A DNA stretch of 64,000 bases from Phlebotomus papatasi. Lineage: Eukaryota; Arthropoda; Insecta; Diptera; Psychodidae. A program made the position numbers and the translations under genes. The notes beneath the pieces were generated by a model that searched no databases, was not told where the DNA came from, and saw nothing but the letters and a program-made list of their open reading frames with translations. Within the stretch, counting starts at the first letter, position 1. Every line of letters starts with the position of its first letter. Below are positions 22,746 to 32,402 of the stretch, in pieces. The DNA is taken from NCBI RefSeq assembly GCF_024763615.1, contig NC_077223.1, forward strand, positions 98,890,627 through 98,954,626, written 5' to 3'.

Positions 22746-23130
22746 CTGAGCTAATTCAATTTTTTATAAACCAAAACCGATTTTTACTCCTCATTAAAGA
22801 AAATTGATTTTCTCGCTGGCAAAAAGACGTTTTTTCCTGGGCCAAACTAGAGTTTTCTATTGGGCAAAATTGATTTTTATGTGACATAACTAATTTTTTT
22901 ACTAATGAAGATGGATTTTCTTACTGATCAAAATTCATTTTTGAATATAAAAATTGATTTTTATTGATCGAAATCCATTTTTACTAGTCAGAATTGATTT
23001 TCTTGCTATTAAAAGTACAATTTTTCATTGATCAATTTTAATTTTTTTGCTGATCGAAATTGTCTTTTTCTGACCTATTTCCGTTTTTTTCACAAACCAA
23101 AATTGATTTTAGAAACCAAAATCAATTCTT

Positions 23131-23397
23131 TATGCCTCCGGCACACCTTTTAGATCAGGAAAATTTCATAAAGTCGAAATTCGGATCCTCTTCTTTCACA
23201 CATGTTTTGCATATGACTATCTCATTCTTTCGCATAGCAAATTCGATTGAACTAAATTGAATTTAGAGTGATGTTTAAGAGAAGAAGAAGAGTGCTAGAG
23301 AATGAGATAGACATATGCAAAACATGCGTGAAAGAAAGGGATCCGAATTTCGACTTTATGAAATTTTCCTGATCTGAAAGGTGCGCTGGAGCCATTA
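23131..23397. mobile_element. TATGCCTCCGG-family MITE, copy 2
   Basis: TA-TGCCTCCGGCACACCTTTTA at the left and TGAAAGGTGCGCTGGAGCCAT-TA at the right. TIRs of ~58 bp are nearly perfect (AAATTTCATAAAGTCGAAATT and its complement, then GGATCC), followed by inner arms around CATGTTTTGCATATG. TA on both sides. No coding capacity. Confidence 0.86.
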
Positions 23398-23480
23398 CTG
23401 ACCAATTGTGTTTTTACAACCAAAATTGAATTTTAGTGATATTAATCGATTTTTTAACCAGTATTTTCTATATTTTTTCT

Positions 23481-24792
23481 GACCAAATTTGAATTTATGA
23501 ATTTGAATTTGAACCTATTGAATGTTTAATCCCATTAAATATTTCAATCCCATTGCTCCCAATCTATGATTGTTTAATAGAGCTTTGGATTGTCTGAAAG
23601 CTTTTAAACTCCAGTCAATCAGAGTATGCGATGAAACTAAAACGGTTTATGGGGATAGAATATTTAATTATTTGTCGATAATGTTTATGTCGAGTTTTAA
23701 AGCGAAAGACCAGACTTCGTGTACTCCGCTATGTACTTTGACTCTACCATTCCATTTTCCTCATAACAATTTTCTATTTGAATTTTTTGTTGCACAATAT
23801 CCCATTTTTGGGGGCAATGAAAGTGGTGTTTGTGAATGGTTCTACGTGGGTTAAATCCACTAAAATAAACAATGAAATTAGCAGTAAAGCCATTGATGCA
23901 TTCTTTCTGGTTGTGAAAAAAAGCACAATTTACACCACCCCATGTGGTCCACATAGTTTTTTTTCTCACGGTACATTGTGCGTGAAATTGCAAAATAAGG
24001 CACGCAAATTGGATAGGAGTGATAAAATTTTAATAATTTGTCACCCCATTTGGGAAAGGAATGAGAATTTTTGAGCATGATGGTCCGTTTGCATGTGACA
24101 ACAGGTCGATTTCGTGTGATTTTTTCCCAGACTGAACACAAAAATTCCCATCAGAATTGTACTGAACTGAATTTTCCATCGTTAAAATGTGCGAAAAAAA
24201 ACAGCTCCAATGAGAGATACAAGGACGCAACAGCTGCTAAAATTGTAATTTAATGCATTCGTGGCATCATATCCGCTCATGATGATACAAACATTATTTT
24301 CACCCCAGAATACCATCAACCATCATTCGACACCCCCAAACCCCGATCCCATGCCCTTGCAAAAGAGCCACCCCTGTCAAGCATTTAGCCTGTTTCGAAA
24401 TATGTCCTAGAACTTTTTTTTTACCCATGGCTTTTCATTTCATCCTGCATTTTCCCACTCCAAATATTTTATGACACAACTCGCCACATTTTGCGTGGAA
24501 CCGTAGGCAAAAGAGCGTCATATTTGTATCAACATCCACAATTTATTTTCCAACTAGCCAGGGCAAATATTGTACAAATCTGTTATTTTGTTAAACTGTG
24601 CCACAATTTTATCAGTTTTTTTTTGTGAAACTCTTTGTAATAGAGACATGGTGAAAACTATGTTTGTTTTTTCGTTGATTATGTAATTTTTATATTTAGT
24701 TGAGGTAAACTTCATGTTAATTGTTATTAATAGGTATTCGTTTGTTTTCAATTTAATTAATTTTACAAAAAAAATCTTAGATCAACATAATC
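23481..24792. other. Sequence without recognisable gene
   Basis: Overlapping frames of 60-98 codons on both strands at 23.57-24.25 kb show no recognisable domain. A short C-rich stretch (CACCCCCAAACCCCGATCCC) lies near 24330. Confidence 0.5.
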
Positions 24793-25185
24793 TACCAATG
24801 TACCAAATTTCGGCATAGTTGCATGGGTTGCATGCAATGCAAAAGTCTTAAATTTTATGTAATATTCTTAATACAAATTGATTTTTTTCTCTTTTCTTTT
24901 TTAAAGAGTATATTCGCTTGGGAACAATTTCTAATATATTGTAAAATGAATAAAAATATAGACATAGCTTTATGTGATATTTCGGACACTTGCGTATCAT
25001 AGTTTCTTGCCCTTCTGAAATTCTTCTAGTCTTTTTCATATTATCTCATTCGTCGGAGCGACATTTTTTTGTTTTTTTTTGCATTGTATAATCTCTGGAA
25101 TATTCAAAAACTAAAAATCCATGGAAATTTGAGGAACAAAAGAAGTGGCCGAAATTGCAAGCTGGCCGAAATTAGATACAGTTCC
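24793..25185 (-). mobile_element. pogo-derived MITE, degraded uninterrupted copy
   Basis: Starts ACCAATGTACCAAATTTCGG and ends GAAGTGGCCGAAATTGCAAG, GCTGGCCGAAATTAGATACA. Same interior as 20123-20552 (AATAAAAATATAGACATAG, CTTGCCCTTCTGAAATTC, TTGCATTGTATAATCTCTGG). Terminal bases and TA are eroded. It gives the uninterrupted sequence at the site where two sister copies carry insertions. Confidence 0.76.
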
Positions 25186-26117
25186 CAACTTTGCAGTAGT
25201 ATCATTTTTAACGGATATAAGTCTGCCATAGGAGTGCCTTACCAAGTAAAGTTCCACCCAAGTAACAACATATGACTAAATCACGAAGTGTTGCACAATA
25301 AACCCCGGCAGGTTTATTGTTACTCTATAAAACCTAAATCAGATGAACCGGTTCCGACCAATGTGGGGCGACCCTTTTGACGCACACTACACTACTGACC
25401 ACTACCTACTTGACGTTACTACACTGTCATACTCTGCCGTACCCCACCTAGGCCTGGTTCTGGACCGAAGTCGAAACTACTTCTCCACGCAGGGAATTTC
25501 ACGGGAGTTGGGACAATATGTCTACAGAAGTTAGATAATAAAACCGTCATTTGCACGTTTTTAGTACAGAAAGATGGCTAGAGTTTGACTACTTTCACAT
25601 CAATCAAAATAAATGAACACAGATGTCGAAGTGTCGGCGTCATTGTGACCAATAAAATTATGACGTACTTTACGCCCATCGAAATGAAAGACTAAAAGAA
25701 TGACCGTTATAAATATTCGGATGTTACTTATATAGTGAAGCTAGTGAAACTAACAATATGGAAATCTGGAAGTCGTCGGGAAGAGACAATCACTCAGGGA
25801 AACACATCAACTATCTCTAGAGCTTTCGGCTCGATCTCCAAGCCTTCATCAGTGGTCATAGTCTTGCAATCTTTCTCTGAGACTCGTTCAGGGTTTTGGT
25901 CAGGATTATAATAATATCCACCACTAGTGAACTACAATTTTCTCTTGGATCATGTTTAATTCTTCTCCTGACTTTAACAGAGATTTCCTCTACGTGACAA
26001 AGACTTCAAGTTTGTGATCGTAGTTAGTTGCCACAAAATTATTAGCTTATCTTTCAGTTAGGAAGGCTTCGGCCAGAACCATATGTTTTTCTGCCCGGGA
26101 TACTAGTAAGGCCTCGA
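25186..26117. other. Retroelement-like patch of higher GC, unidentified
   Basis: 25.3-25.6 kb is less AT-rich than its surroundings and carries a 63-codon frame (25343-25534) that I do not recognise. 25.8-26.1 kb contains the ribozyme-like motif listed separately. The composition suggests transposon origin, but no class can be assigned. Confidence 0.35.
25811..25857 (-). ncRNA. Hammerhead-like motif, copy 1 (weak)
   Basis: Minus strand: GACCACTGATGAAG, a hairpin GGCTTG-gagat-CGAGCC, then GAAAGCTCTAGAGATAG. The CTGATGA...GAAA pair flanking a stem resembles a hammerhead core, and such motifs are known in Penelope-like retroelements. An extra A between CTGATGA and the stem, and poor pairing for stem I, weaken the case. 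A second site at 54505 shares the frame with a different stem. Confidence 0.3.
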
Positions 26118-26789
26118 GTGCACAACTCTCATGACCCTTTTCCACAATTAACGATCGATACACGTGTATTTTTTTTTAAATCTAATTACATAGAGAAGTT
26201 CAAGTATCTCGGGGTGTTATTCACGAGTGATGGTAGGATGGAGGCAGAACTCTCGTCGCGAATCGGTCAGGCTTCTGCAGTAATGAGGGAGCTTGGCAGA
26301 AGCGTGTTGAGGAAGGTCGAGCTTAGTCGATCGGCTAAATTATCGGTTTTCAAAGCTGTGTTCATTCCTATTCTCACCTATGGTCATGAGATTTGGGTAA
26401 TGACCGAAAGGGTAAGATCGCGAGTACAAGCTGCCGAGATGAGGTACCTTCGAGCGGTAAAGGGAATCACTCGTAGAGATCGAGTGAGAAATGTGGCCGT
26501 TCGTGAGGAACTAAGAGTCGAGGAGCTGCTTCTTCGGGTTGAGAGATCACAACTTCGATGGTATGGACATGATCAACGCATGAATGAAGAAAGATTCCCC
26601 AGAAAAGCTATGCAAGCCATTGTGAGGAGACCTCGGCCTCGAGGCAGACCTAGGACAAGGTGGCTGAATCAAATTCAGAATCTTGCCTTGGAACGCCTCG
26701 GGATCGAACCCGAACATCTTCCTGAAGTGGCGGAGGACCGACAGGCGTGGGCTGCTAGATTGGATGTCATGGGCCCGCGACCCCAATAG
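26118..26789 (+). pseudogene. RTE-like reverse transcriptase C-terminal fragment
   Basis: An uninterrupted frame of 223 residues. Residues 1-26 come from host flank and the 5' target duplication; the element begins at K27 (26196). Visible family features: KFKYLGVLFTSDG (27-39), LTYGHEIWVMTERVRSRVQ (86-104), RWYGHDQRM (147-155) and the basic stretch RPRPRGRPRTRW. These are typical of the thumb and C-terminal tail of endonuclease/reverse transcriptase polyproteins of RTE-type (RTE-X/Expander-like) non-LTR retrotransposons. The endonuclease and RT palm (including the YADD box) are missing, so it cannot be active. The frame has no internal stop, implying a fairly young insertion. Confidence 0.85.
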
Positions 26790-26828
26790 GGATAAGCGGT
26801 TGAAAATGAATGAATGAATTACATAGAG
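26184..26828 (+). mobile_element. 5'-truncated RTE-like retrotransposon with 12-bp TSD
   Basis: AATTACATAGAG occurs at 26184-26195 and again at 26817-26828, directly outside the element (26196-26816). After the stop codon the 3' end reads GGGATAAGCGGTTGAAAATG followed by GAATGAATG. That ending is the known style of RTE-X/Expander-type elements (short tandem tail instead of poly A). Classic target-primed insertion with severe 5' truncation. Confidence 0.92.
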
Positions 26829-26888
26829 GAAGGTTTGCCAACTGGACGGCATATTAATTGCACACATATCGATAAAAGAATAAGACCA

Positions 26889-27020
26889 TTAATTTATTTT
26901 CCATGCAGCCCATGCTTGAAGATCCTTCGCCACTTCAGGACAGTTTTTGGAGTCAACCCTAGGACAATCCAAGGCAATATCCTGAATTTGTTTAAGAAAT
27001 CTTGGCCTAGGTTTGTCCGT
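26889..27020 (-). pseudogene. Second, inverted RTE-like C-terminal fragment
   Basis: On the minus strand the frame reads TDKPRPRFLKQIQDIALDC, PRVDSKNCPEVAKDLQAWAA. It aligns with TRWLNQIQNLALERLG and LPEVAEDRQAWAARLD of the neighbouring element, but it is clearly diverged and in the opposite orientation. About 44 codons up to a stop. It is an older fragment; the younger element landed about 60 bp away. Confidence 0.75.
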
Positions 27021-27035
27021 CTCGTCCCCTAGGTT

Positions 27036-29331
27036 TCACAATCGGGAAATAAACGATATCGTTCCCGAATAATTAAAGGGATAAAAATACTGCTTTCAAG
27101 TTATAAAAATAAGCCAAGGATGAAAAAGTAACGTAACAGTCGTTAATTAACCTTTAGAGAAAAAGGATGAAATTAATTCTTACCAATTTGACGTGACATG
27201 AGGTGTCAAACAAAACATCACCATGATTGCCAATACCACTTATAAGGTAAATCCTCTCCGGGACGATAGATATAAGGTAAATTCCTAGTCCCCGGCGAGT
27301 GGCCCTCAAAGTTGAACCCAATTTCTTACTTTAACATACAAATGCGTATGGGAATTTTTCTGCTCTCGTCATTGTTATGCTAAATATTTAAAAAGTGAGA
27401 AGGTTTTTCGTATTATAAGATACCTTTCCGTATGGAGGGATAAATATACTAAATTTTTGTTTAAATAAATTTTTTCCTTGGAGTACTGTGAGCTGAGTCC
27501 GAGATCAATTTAGGAATTGCCTTCAAATAGCTCCATAGAAAAGGCCAACTTGCCAGGCGCTTGGTAAATTCTCTCTGGGACGTTCCATCGTACCTCTTGC
27601 CTCCGCCATTGCACAACAAACACTGACAGATATATGACAGGTTGACAGATGGTATCCTGCCAATATGTTATAACCTTACACACTGACATTTTCCTCAAAG
27701 TTCGTAGTCATCCAAACAGATCTTCTAATAAAAATTCTGACGTTGTCTGTTTAACGATACCCGATTTTCAGTCCTATGGCTTTCAAGGACCTTATAACAA
27801 ATCCATTACGTTAGAATTACTAAAATTTACACTTTGCGGGCTAGATTTTGCTACTTGGGTTAGTTCGATGTAGCTAAGTGAAAACAGAAAGGTATTTTAT
27901 TGAATGTCGTTTTGTTTTTAAAATTTATTTTCCACTTAGAGCTTTGTGCCTCATGTCCTCAATGTCATGGATAATTTCCTGTTCTCTCAATGAAATTCAA
28001 TCATATAATATTATTGAAATCATATAATATTAGGAAAAGATATGGCAATGGGTCCCAGCTTTGCAGAATGCTCGAACTCATCAGATAAGGCTCTTCGTGA
28101 ATTATTTTCTCGCATGGTCTTTTGGTGCTTACTGGTTTACTAGCGATTAATTTGATTCATAAATCATAAAAGCATTTCAAAATCGAAAATTGGTAAAAAA
28201 AGAAATGCAAGTGCCGAAAATGATAAGTCATTTACGAATACTTTACCGATTCATTACTGATTTCAAGCATTGTGCAAAAACTTCAAATGTAATCGAATCT
28301 GTTGAAAATACACTATCCAAACCAAAGTGGTTAAACTTTTATCTTCAAAAATTCAAGATGACTATTTTTTAGGTTGTAGGTATATGCTTGGATGAAATGT
28401 TCATCTGGAACACCTCCAAAACATATTCAAAAGTAAGAAAAATCGTTTTCTAAATGAACCAAAAAGTATGGTTTTATAGGAGTTGGAGGGAGATGAAGGA
28501 AAAAAAAGAAAAAGTCTGGAGATAATATTGTTTTTATATTGGGGGTCATCGAAAACAGGAAGCTGATATCTCTTACCGTTTAAAATTCGGTTTCGTGACG
28601 AATTGAAAAATAACAAATTATATAACTGCTCTCTCTTTGAGTTCGAGCAGTAAAATAAATTAGATTTACAGATGAATTTATGATTCATAAAATAAATTTT
28701 TTGTGCCAAAATATCATAGCATTGGTATGGAAATGGCATTAAATGTATAGTTTGTGCCATATTTGTTGATAATTTGATTATCAAAATTAAATTAATTAGT
28801 TTGATTTTCAAAAGAGAAAATTGTGAATTTGTTTTAAATATTTCACCATTCAATTATCATTTGAATTTCAGAAGGTGATTTCTTAGTTGAACCGCAAACT
28901 GTTATTGATTATTAATTGTTATGATTGTATAAGGGTGAATGTTCCAATGCATATATTTGGGGAACTGTGTAGAGATGTATAGTTAACATTGAACACGGAT
29001 GGTGGAGACAAAGTTCCATAAATTTGCAAGGAAGGACAATTTGGTGTTATTTGCAACGTTGGAATATCCAAACTCATCCAATCTATGCCCTCAATAATGT
29101 TTCCCGGGAAACAATCTGACTGTAATAGCTGTCTATTGAATTATCCCATCAAAAGACAAGGGGAAAGTCAAGGGGTTTGTAACTCTTCACCTATCTGTAG
29201 ATCTAATGGTACTTTCAGATGTGATTTTATCATAATCACAGCTATTGCGGTCTTGCTGTTCAGTCAATAGTCTGCGATCGGGTTTATGTTCTCAAGAATA
29301 TTTAATAATTAAATAATTTCGAAAATTACTT
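27036..29331. other. Sequence without recognisable gene
   Basis: A 150-codon minus-strand frame at 28401-28853 is rich in I, L, N, F and K and has no recognisable motif. I treat it as chance. No repeats defined. Confidence 0.5.
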
Positions 29332-29563
29332 TAAGGAAAGGTGGGGCTTTGAGCTAATTTGAGCTGAGGGGCTACATTGATATATGATTTTTTTTCGTCT
29401 ATTTCTAAATGAAGCTGGTCCTCAGAGTTATTTTATAGAGATCCATAATATTGTTTTGTCTATCTAAATTACATTATGTTAAAACACAATTTCCATTAGA
29501 AACATGCGAAAAAATCGTATAACAATGTAGCCTCATTGATCAAAGTAGCCCCTCCTCTCTTTA
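29332..29563. mobile_element. GGGGCTAC fold-back MITE, diverged copy
   Basis: Left TAAGGAAAGGTGGGGCTTTG and GAGGGGCTACATTGATAT; right CAATGTAGCCTCATTGATCA and AGTAGCCCCTCCTCTCTTTA. Inner words TTTCTAAATGAAGCTGG and TTAGAAACATGCGAAAAAAT match the complete copy at 49488-49689. Confidence 0.72.
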
Positions 29564-29650
29564 AGCCAAAAATTGAATAGGCACGGTTAGAAATCAATAC
29601 GTTTTAGTACCAGGATGAAATTAAGCTGAGAAACCTATCTTTGTAAGAAA

Positions 29651-30124
29651 TAGGGGAAGGTTGGGCTACTTTGAGCTGTGGGGCTAGATTGTTATACGAC
29701 TTTTTCGCTTATTTCTAAATGAAGCTGGCCCTTCACTGAGAAAAAAAGAGGGTACGATTAACTTTTTTTCGTCATAACTTTAACACTTTTTAGGTGTAAA
29801 ATTATATCAAAATTTTTTAATGTTAATTTTACACCTTTTAAGGGTAAAATCAACATGAAAGAAGGGTAACTTTAACCCATAATACACCTAAAGGTAAAAT
29901 TTACACCGTTTTCGGATCAATAATGCAGGGTAAAATTAACATTTCCGGAATGCTATTTTAACTTTTTCGGATTTCCCTCAGTATTACAATTATTTTATTT
30001 AAATTCACAATTGTTATTTATATCCAAAGTACATCAACATCATGTTGAAACCCAATTTCTTTTAGAAATATGCGAAAAATCGTATAAATATAACAATGTA
30101 GCCCCACGGCCCCACCTTCCACTA
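29651..30124. mobile_element. GGGGCTAC fold-back MITE, split by CACTG MITE
   Basis: Left TAGGGGAAGGTTGGGCTACT, right TAGCCCCACGGCCCCACCTT. The halves are separated by a complete CACTG MITE (29734-29983). Removing the insert gives CTTACAATTATTTTAT-type continuity seen in the reverse complement of the complete copy at 49.6 kb. Confidence 0.82.
29732..29985 (+). mobile_element. CACTG-ended MITE, copy C, nested
   Basis: TT-CACTGAGAAAAAAAGAGGG...TTTCGGATTTCCCTCAGTA-TT. The last base of the right end has changed from G to A. The empty site in the sister copy (reverse complement of 49.6 kb) reads GATCCTTACAATTATT, so the duplicated dinucleotide is TT here. Confidence 0.87.
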
Positions 30125-30701
30125 CGATAAAATCATTTTGAATACCTTATTCCGACAATTTCTCGACATGTTGATAATGGTAAAGAACTGATTATAAACC
30201 TTAAATTTTTAATAGTAAAATATTATCTGCTTAATTTTCTACAAACCTTCGAAACCGCCTATTAATCGGTTCAAAAATGGTTTGCAAACCGGAGCCTAAA
30301 AAAAGAATTAGATGATTTTTATTTATTTCAATTAAAATATAATAATGTTGTTGCAATATCTCGCTTGTGTTCGCAAGCGGCATTTCTGATTTTTTAAGAA
30401 ATTAAATACTCAATAAATATTTTAAAACTTAGAACTTGAACAACCTTTGAGTGAGTCGAGGAACCCATGAGAAACTAATGGAAAATTGAAAAACCGGAAA
30501 AACTTATATGGAATCAGAAGAACACAAGGATTCCACGAAACCAGAAACTTGAAACATTTTATTTGCTAAACCACGGGCGTACCCAGTTAATTAGTTTAGC
30601 AACTATTTTTAGTTATATCAATTATTTTATTAATTCCGTAAGGGGAAGTGGAGCATTTTGATTTAGGATATTTTTAATGTAAGACATTTTTCCCTTCTCA
30701 T
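30125..30701. other. AT-rich spacer
   Basis: Nothing recognised apart from a short GGGGAAGTGGAGC word at 30643 that resembles a decayed MITE end. Confidence 0.45.
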
Positions 30702-30863
30702 CGGGAAAGTGGGACTACTTCAAATTGGGGCTACATAGAAAGCGATATTTTTTCGCATATTTCTAAAATTTTATGGCTAGACCTAGCCATAAAATTTAGC
30801 TCCAGAATTTTTTTGTCTGTCTATATTACATATTACGTTATCGTCCAGCTTCTTTAGATATAT

Positions 30864-31151
30864 CTCCTCGGATCCCCCCTACGTATGCTGCTCCATTCTG
30901 TTGAGTTTTTGCAAGGCTGATGCATCAGTAATGTGAAATTAATTTTGATTACTTTGTAAAAAAATGTGTGCATGAATATGTTTCGTACATGACTGACATA
31001 TACAGTTTGAGAAAGAGCTTTCCCACCGTTTTGCTCTGGAGGTTGGTTACCAACGCAAAGATGGCGGTGGACGCTAAAAACTACGTAGCCTATCTATCTA
31101 TCTGTAAGGGGATCTCGAGAGAATCTTTATAAATAAATAAAATAAATAAAA
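30864..31151 (+). mobile_element. Non-LTR 3' end with (AAAT)n tail, copy 1
   Basis: CACCGTTTTGCTCTGG, AGGTTGGTTACCAACGC, GATGGCGGTGGACGC, then a tail of AAATA repeats. The same block occurs at 34930-35083. CCACCG and CGGTGG bracket a potential hairpin. It sits in the MITE 30702-32267; ATATAT at the left junction and TATATG after the following element are the likely remains of its target duplication. Confidence 0.55.
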
Positions 31152-32208
31152 TAGGGTTAGAGCTCATAATTTCGACCAGTCTGCTTATAAGCATCGATAT
31201 TTCAAGTCTGAAGTGCGATATTTTCAATACTAATTGACTTTTTTGTTACTCTCTTTTCAGAAGGGTTGTTTAGAAACTTGGCAAGCTATTTATCGTCTTA
31301 TTTTTACTAAAATTAGTTTTAATACGTTTAAAAATGAATTGATATGTAGAGGTGAATTTGACTCTTATTTTGGACAACTTGGTTATTAATTTTTACAACT
31401 TGTCTGTAAATTTGGACAGATAATCCGCCTCAACAGGATGCCCATTGTTCTTCATTTTATGAACCAATCTTACCAAGTCCTCTTCCTGTTCATGTAAGGG
31501 AAACGTAGAATGTCACAGAAGCCCGGAAACTTTCCATATCATTCATTAAAGTGAGTTGACTTCGGTACTCCAAGTACGTGCGGATTCGCTCATTCCCTGC
31601 CCTTTCCGGGAGCCTTTCAAGGCATTTCTCACTGCATCTCTTTCGTAGAGATGATGCTCCTTTATTTCTCCAGGCATTTGTCCAACCTAGTCATCACAAA
31701 AGCTAAAACTTCACGAAATTTCGTGAGAAAAACACCTGTCCAAAATAAGAATCATCACCTCACTGGTGAATGTCTTAAAAAATTTCCCATTTTTCACACG
31801 AAAAATATAATTCACAAGGCAAATCTCACTTCAGGTCAAATGTACAAATCATCAGTAACGTGAATCAACACAATATTCAATGAATATTCAATAATATCAC
31901 TCAAAAACAGCGAACAAACTTTGTTAGTACTTCACCACAGCTAAATAAGACTGAAGTAAACACAAATTTCTGTCATATTTCACGTAAGCAATTGCTCACA
32001 CTGAATTTTCAACAAAGCACTTTCAACTCAATTTTATCGTATTTAGTGTTAAAATCTTCGAAAAATAATAAATATTTAGATAAAATTCATTATTCATCAA
32101 ATATTGGACTAAAAATCCATAATTTTAATCAATTTATTTTTAGTGTGCAATTTTATCCTCAAAGTGTCCAAAATAAGAAACTGGACAAAATTATGAGCCT
32201 TTCCCCTA
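31152..32208 (-). mobile_element. pogo/Tigger-like transposon, degenerate, 1.06 kb
   Basis: TA-GGGTTAGAGCTCATAATTT at the left and AAATTATGAGCCTTTCCCC-TA at the right: imperfect TIRs with TA target. The left 250 bp correspond to the terminal part of the short MITEs at 20123, 24793 and 62800 (AATTAGTTTTAATACGTTTA against AATTATTCTTAATACATTTT). The minus strand holds a broken transposase N-terminus (31393-31677). It inserted into the AT-rich tail of the retroelement fragment at 30864-31151. Confidence 0.8.
31393..31677 (-). pseudogene. pogo/Tigger-type transposase N-terminus, broken
   Basis: A single frame from ATG at 31677 to TAA at 31393 (95 codons) with three internal stops. The first part reads YERDAVRNALKGSRKGQGMS, ESARTWSTEVNSL: the first helix-turn-helix of pogo/CENP-B-like proteins with a damaged PKSTL turn. 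After the stops it reads TFPLHEQEEDLVRLVHKMKN, NGHPVEADYLSKFTDKL: the usual start of the second (CENPB-type) DNA-binding domain, which begins with E-x-E-x-x-LV. The DDE catalytic core is not found downstream. Its position inside a TA-flanked TIR element supports the assignment. Confidence 0.78.
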
Positions 32209-32266
32209 TATGCGAAAAATAACGTTTTAAATGTAGCCCCAGCTCAATGTAGCGCCACCTCCCCAT

Positions 32267-32402
32267 ACCATTATATAATTTAGTTACATAAACCAATTGT
32301 GAAGCTAGATTGCATTGTGATGAGGCTCAGTTCCATTAAAAAAATATGAGAAAAATCCTATTTTAAAGATGCCTCAATTCAAAGGTTCCCTACTCCCCAC
32401 TA
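32267..32402 (+). mobile_element. Partial MITE of the 11.5-kb family
   Basis: GATGAGGCTCAGTTCCATTAAA, AGAAAAATCCTATTTTAAAG and the end CCCTACTCCCCAC-TA match the right half of 11524-11999. The left end is missing; it directly abuts the right TA of the preceding MITE. Confidence 0.55.

Larger units (their letters stand above)
22370..23480. repeat. Degenerate ~22-bp repeat field (TTTTACTGACCAAAATTGAT)
   Basis: Repeated variants of TTTTTACTGACCAAAATTGA run through 22.37-22.48, 22.74-23.13 and 23.39-23.48 kb (for example TTTTACTAGTCAGAATTGAT and TTGCTGATCGAAATTG). Two complete MITEs (22479 and 23131) interrupt the field. The unit resembles the TTTTTACTTACCAATTTTGA unit at 57.6-58.3 kb. Confidence 0.5.
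30702..32267. mobile_element. GGGGCTAC fold-back MITE split by two insertions
   Basis: The left half (GGGAAAGTGGGACTACTTCA ... CAGCTTCTTTAGATATAT, about 30702-30866) and the right half (TGCGAAAAATAACG, AAATGTAGCCCCAGC, CCACCTCCCCA-TA, 32209-32267) together make one member of the family complete at 49488. About 1.34 kb of a retroelement tail and a pogo-like element lies between them. Confidence 0.65.

Noticed and set aside
23570..24253. Overlapping 60-98-codon frames as a gene
   Set aside because: Both strands are open over the same region and no product is recognisable.
26687..26710. tRNA B-box-like GGGATCGAACCCG word
   Set aside because: It lies inside the reverse transcriptase reading frame and has no cloverleaf around it.
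28401..28853. 150-codon minus-strand open frame as a gene
   Set aside because: Composition (I, L, N, F, K) fits chance in AT-rich DNA. No domain, no plausible start context and no neighbouring exon.
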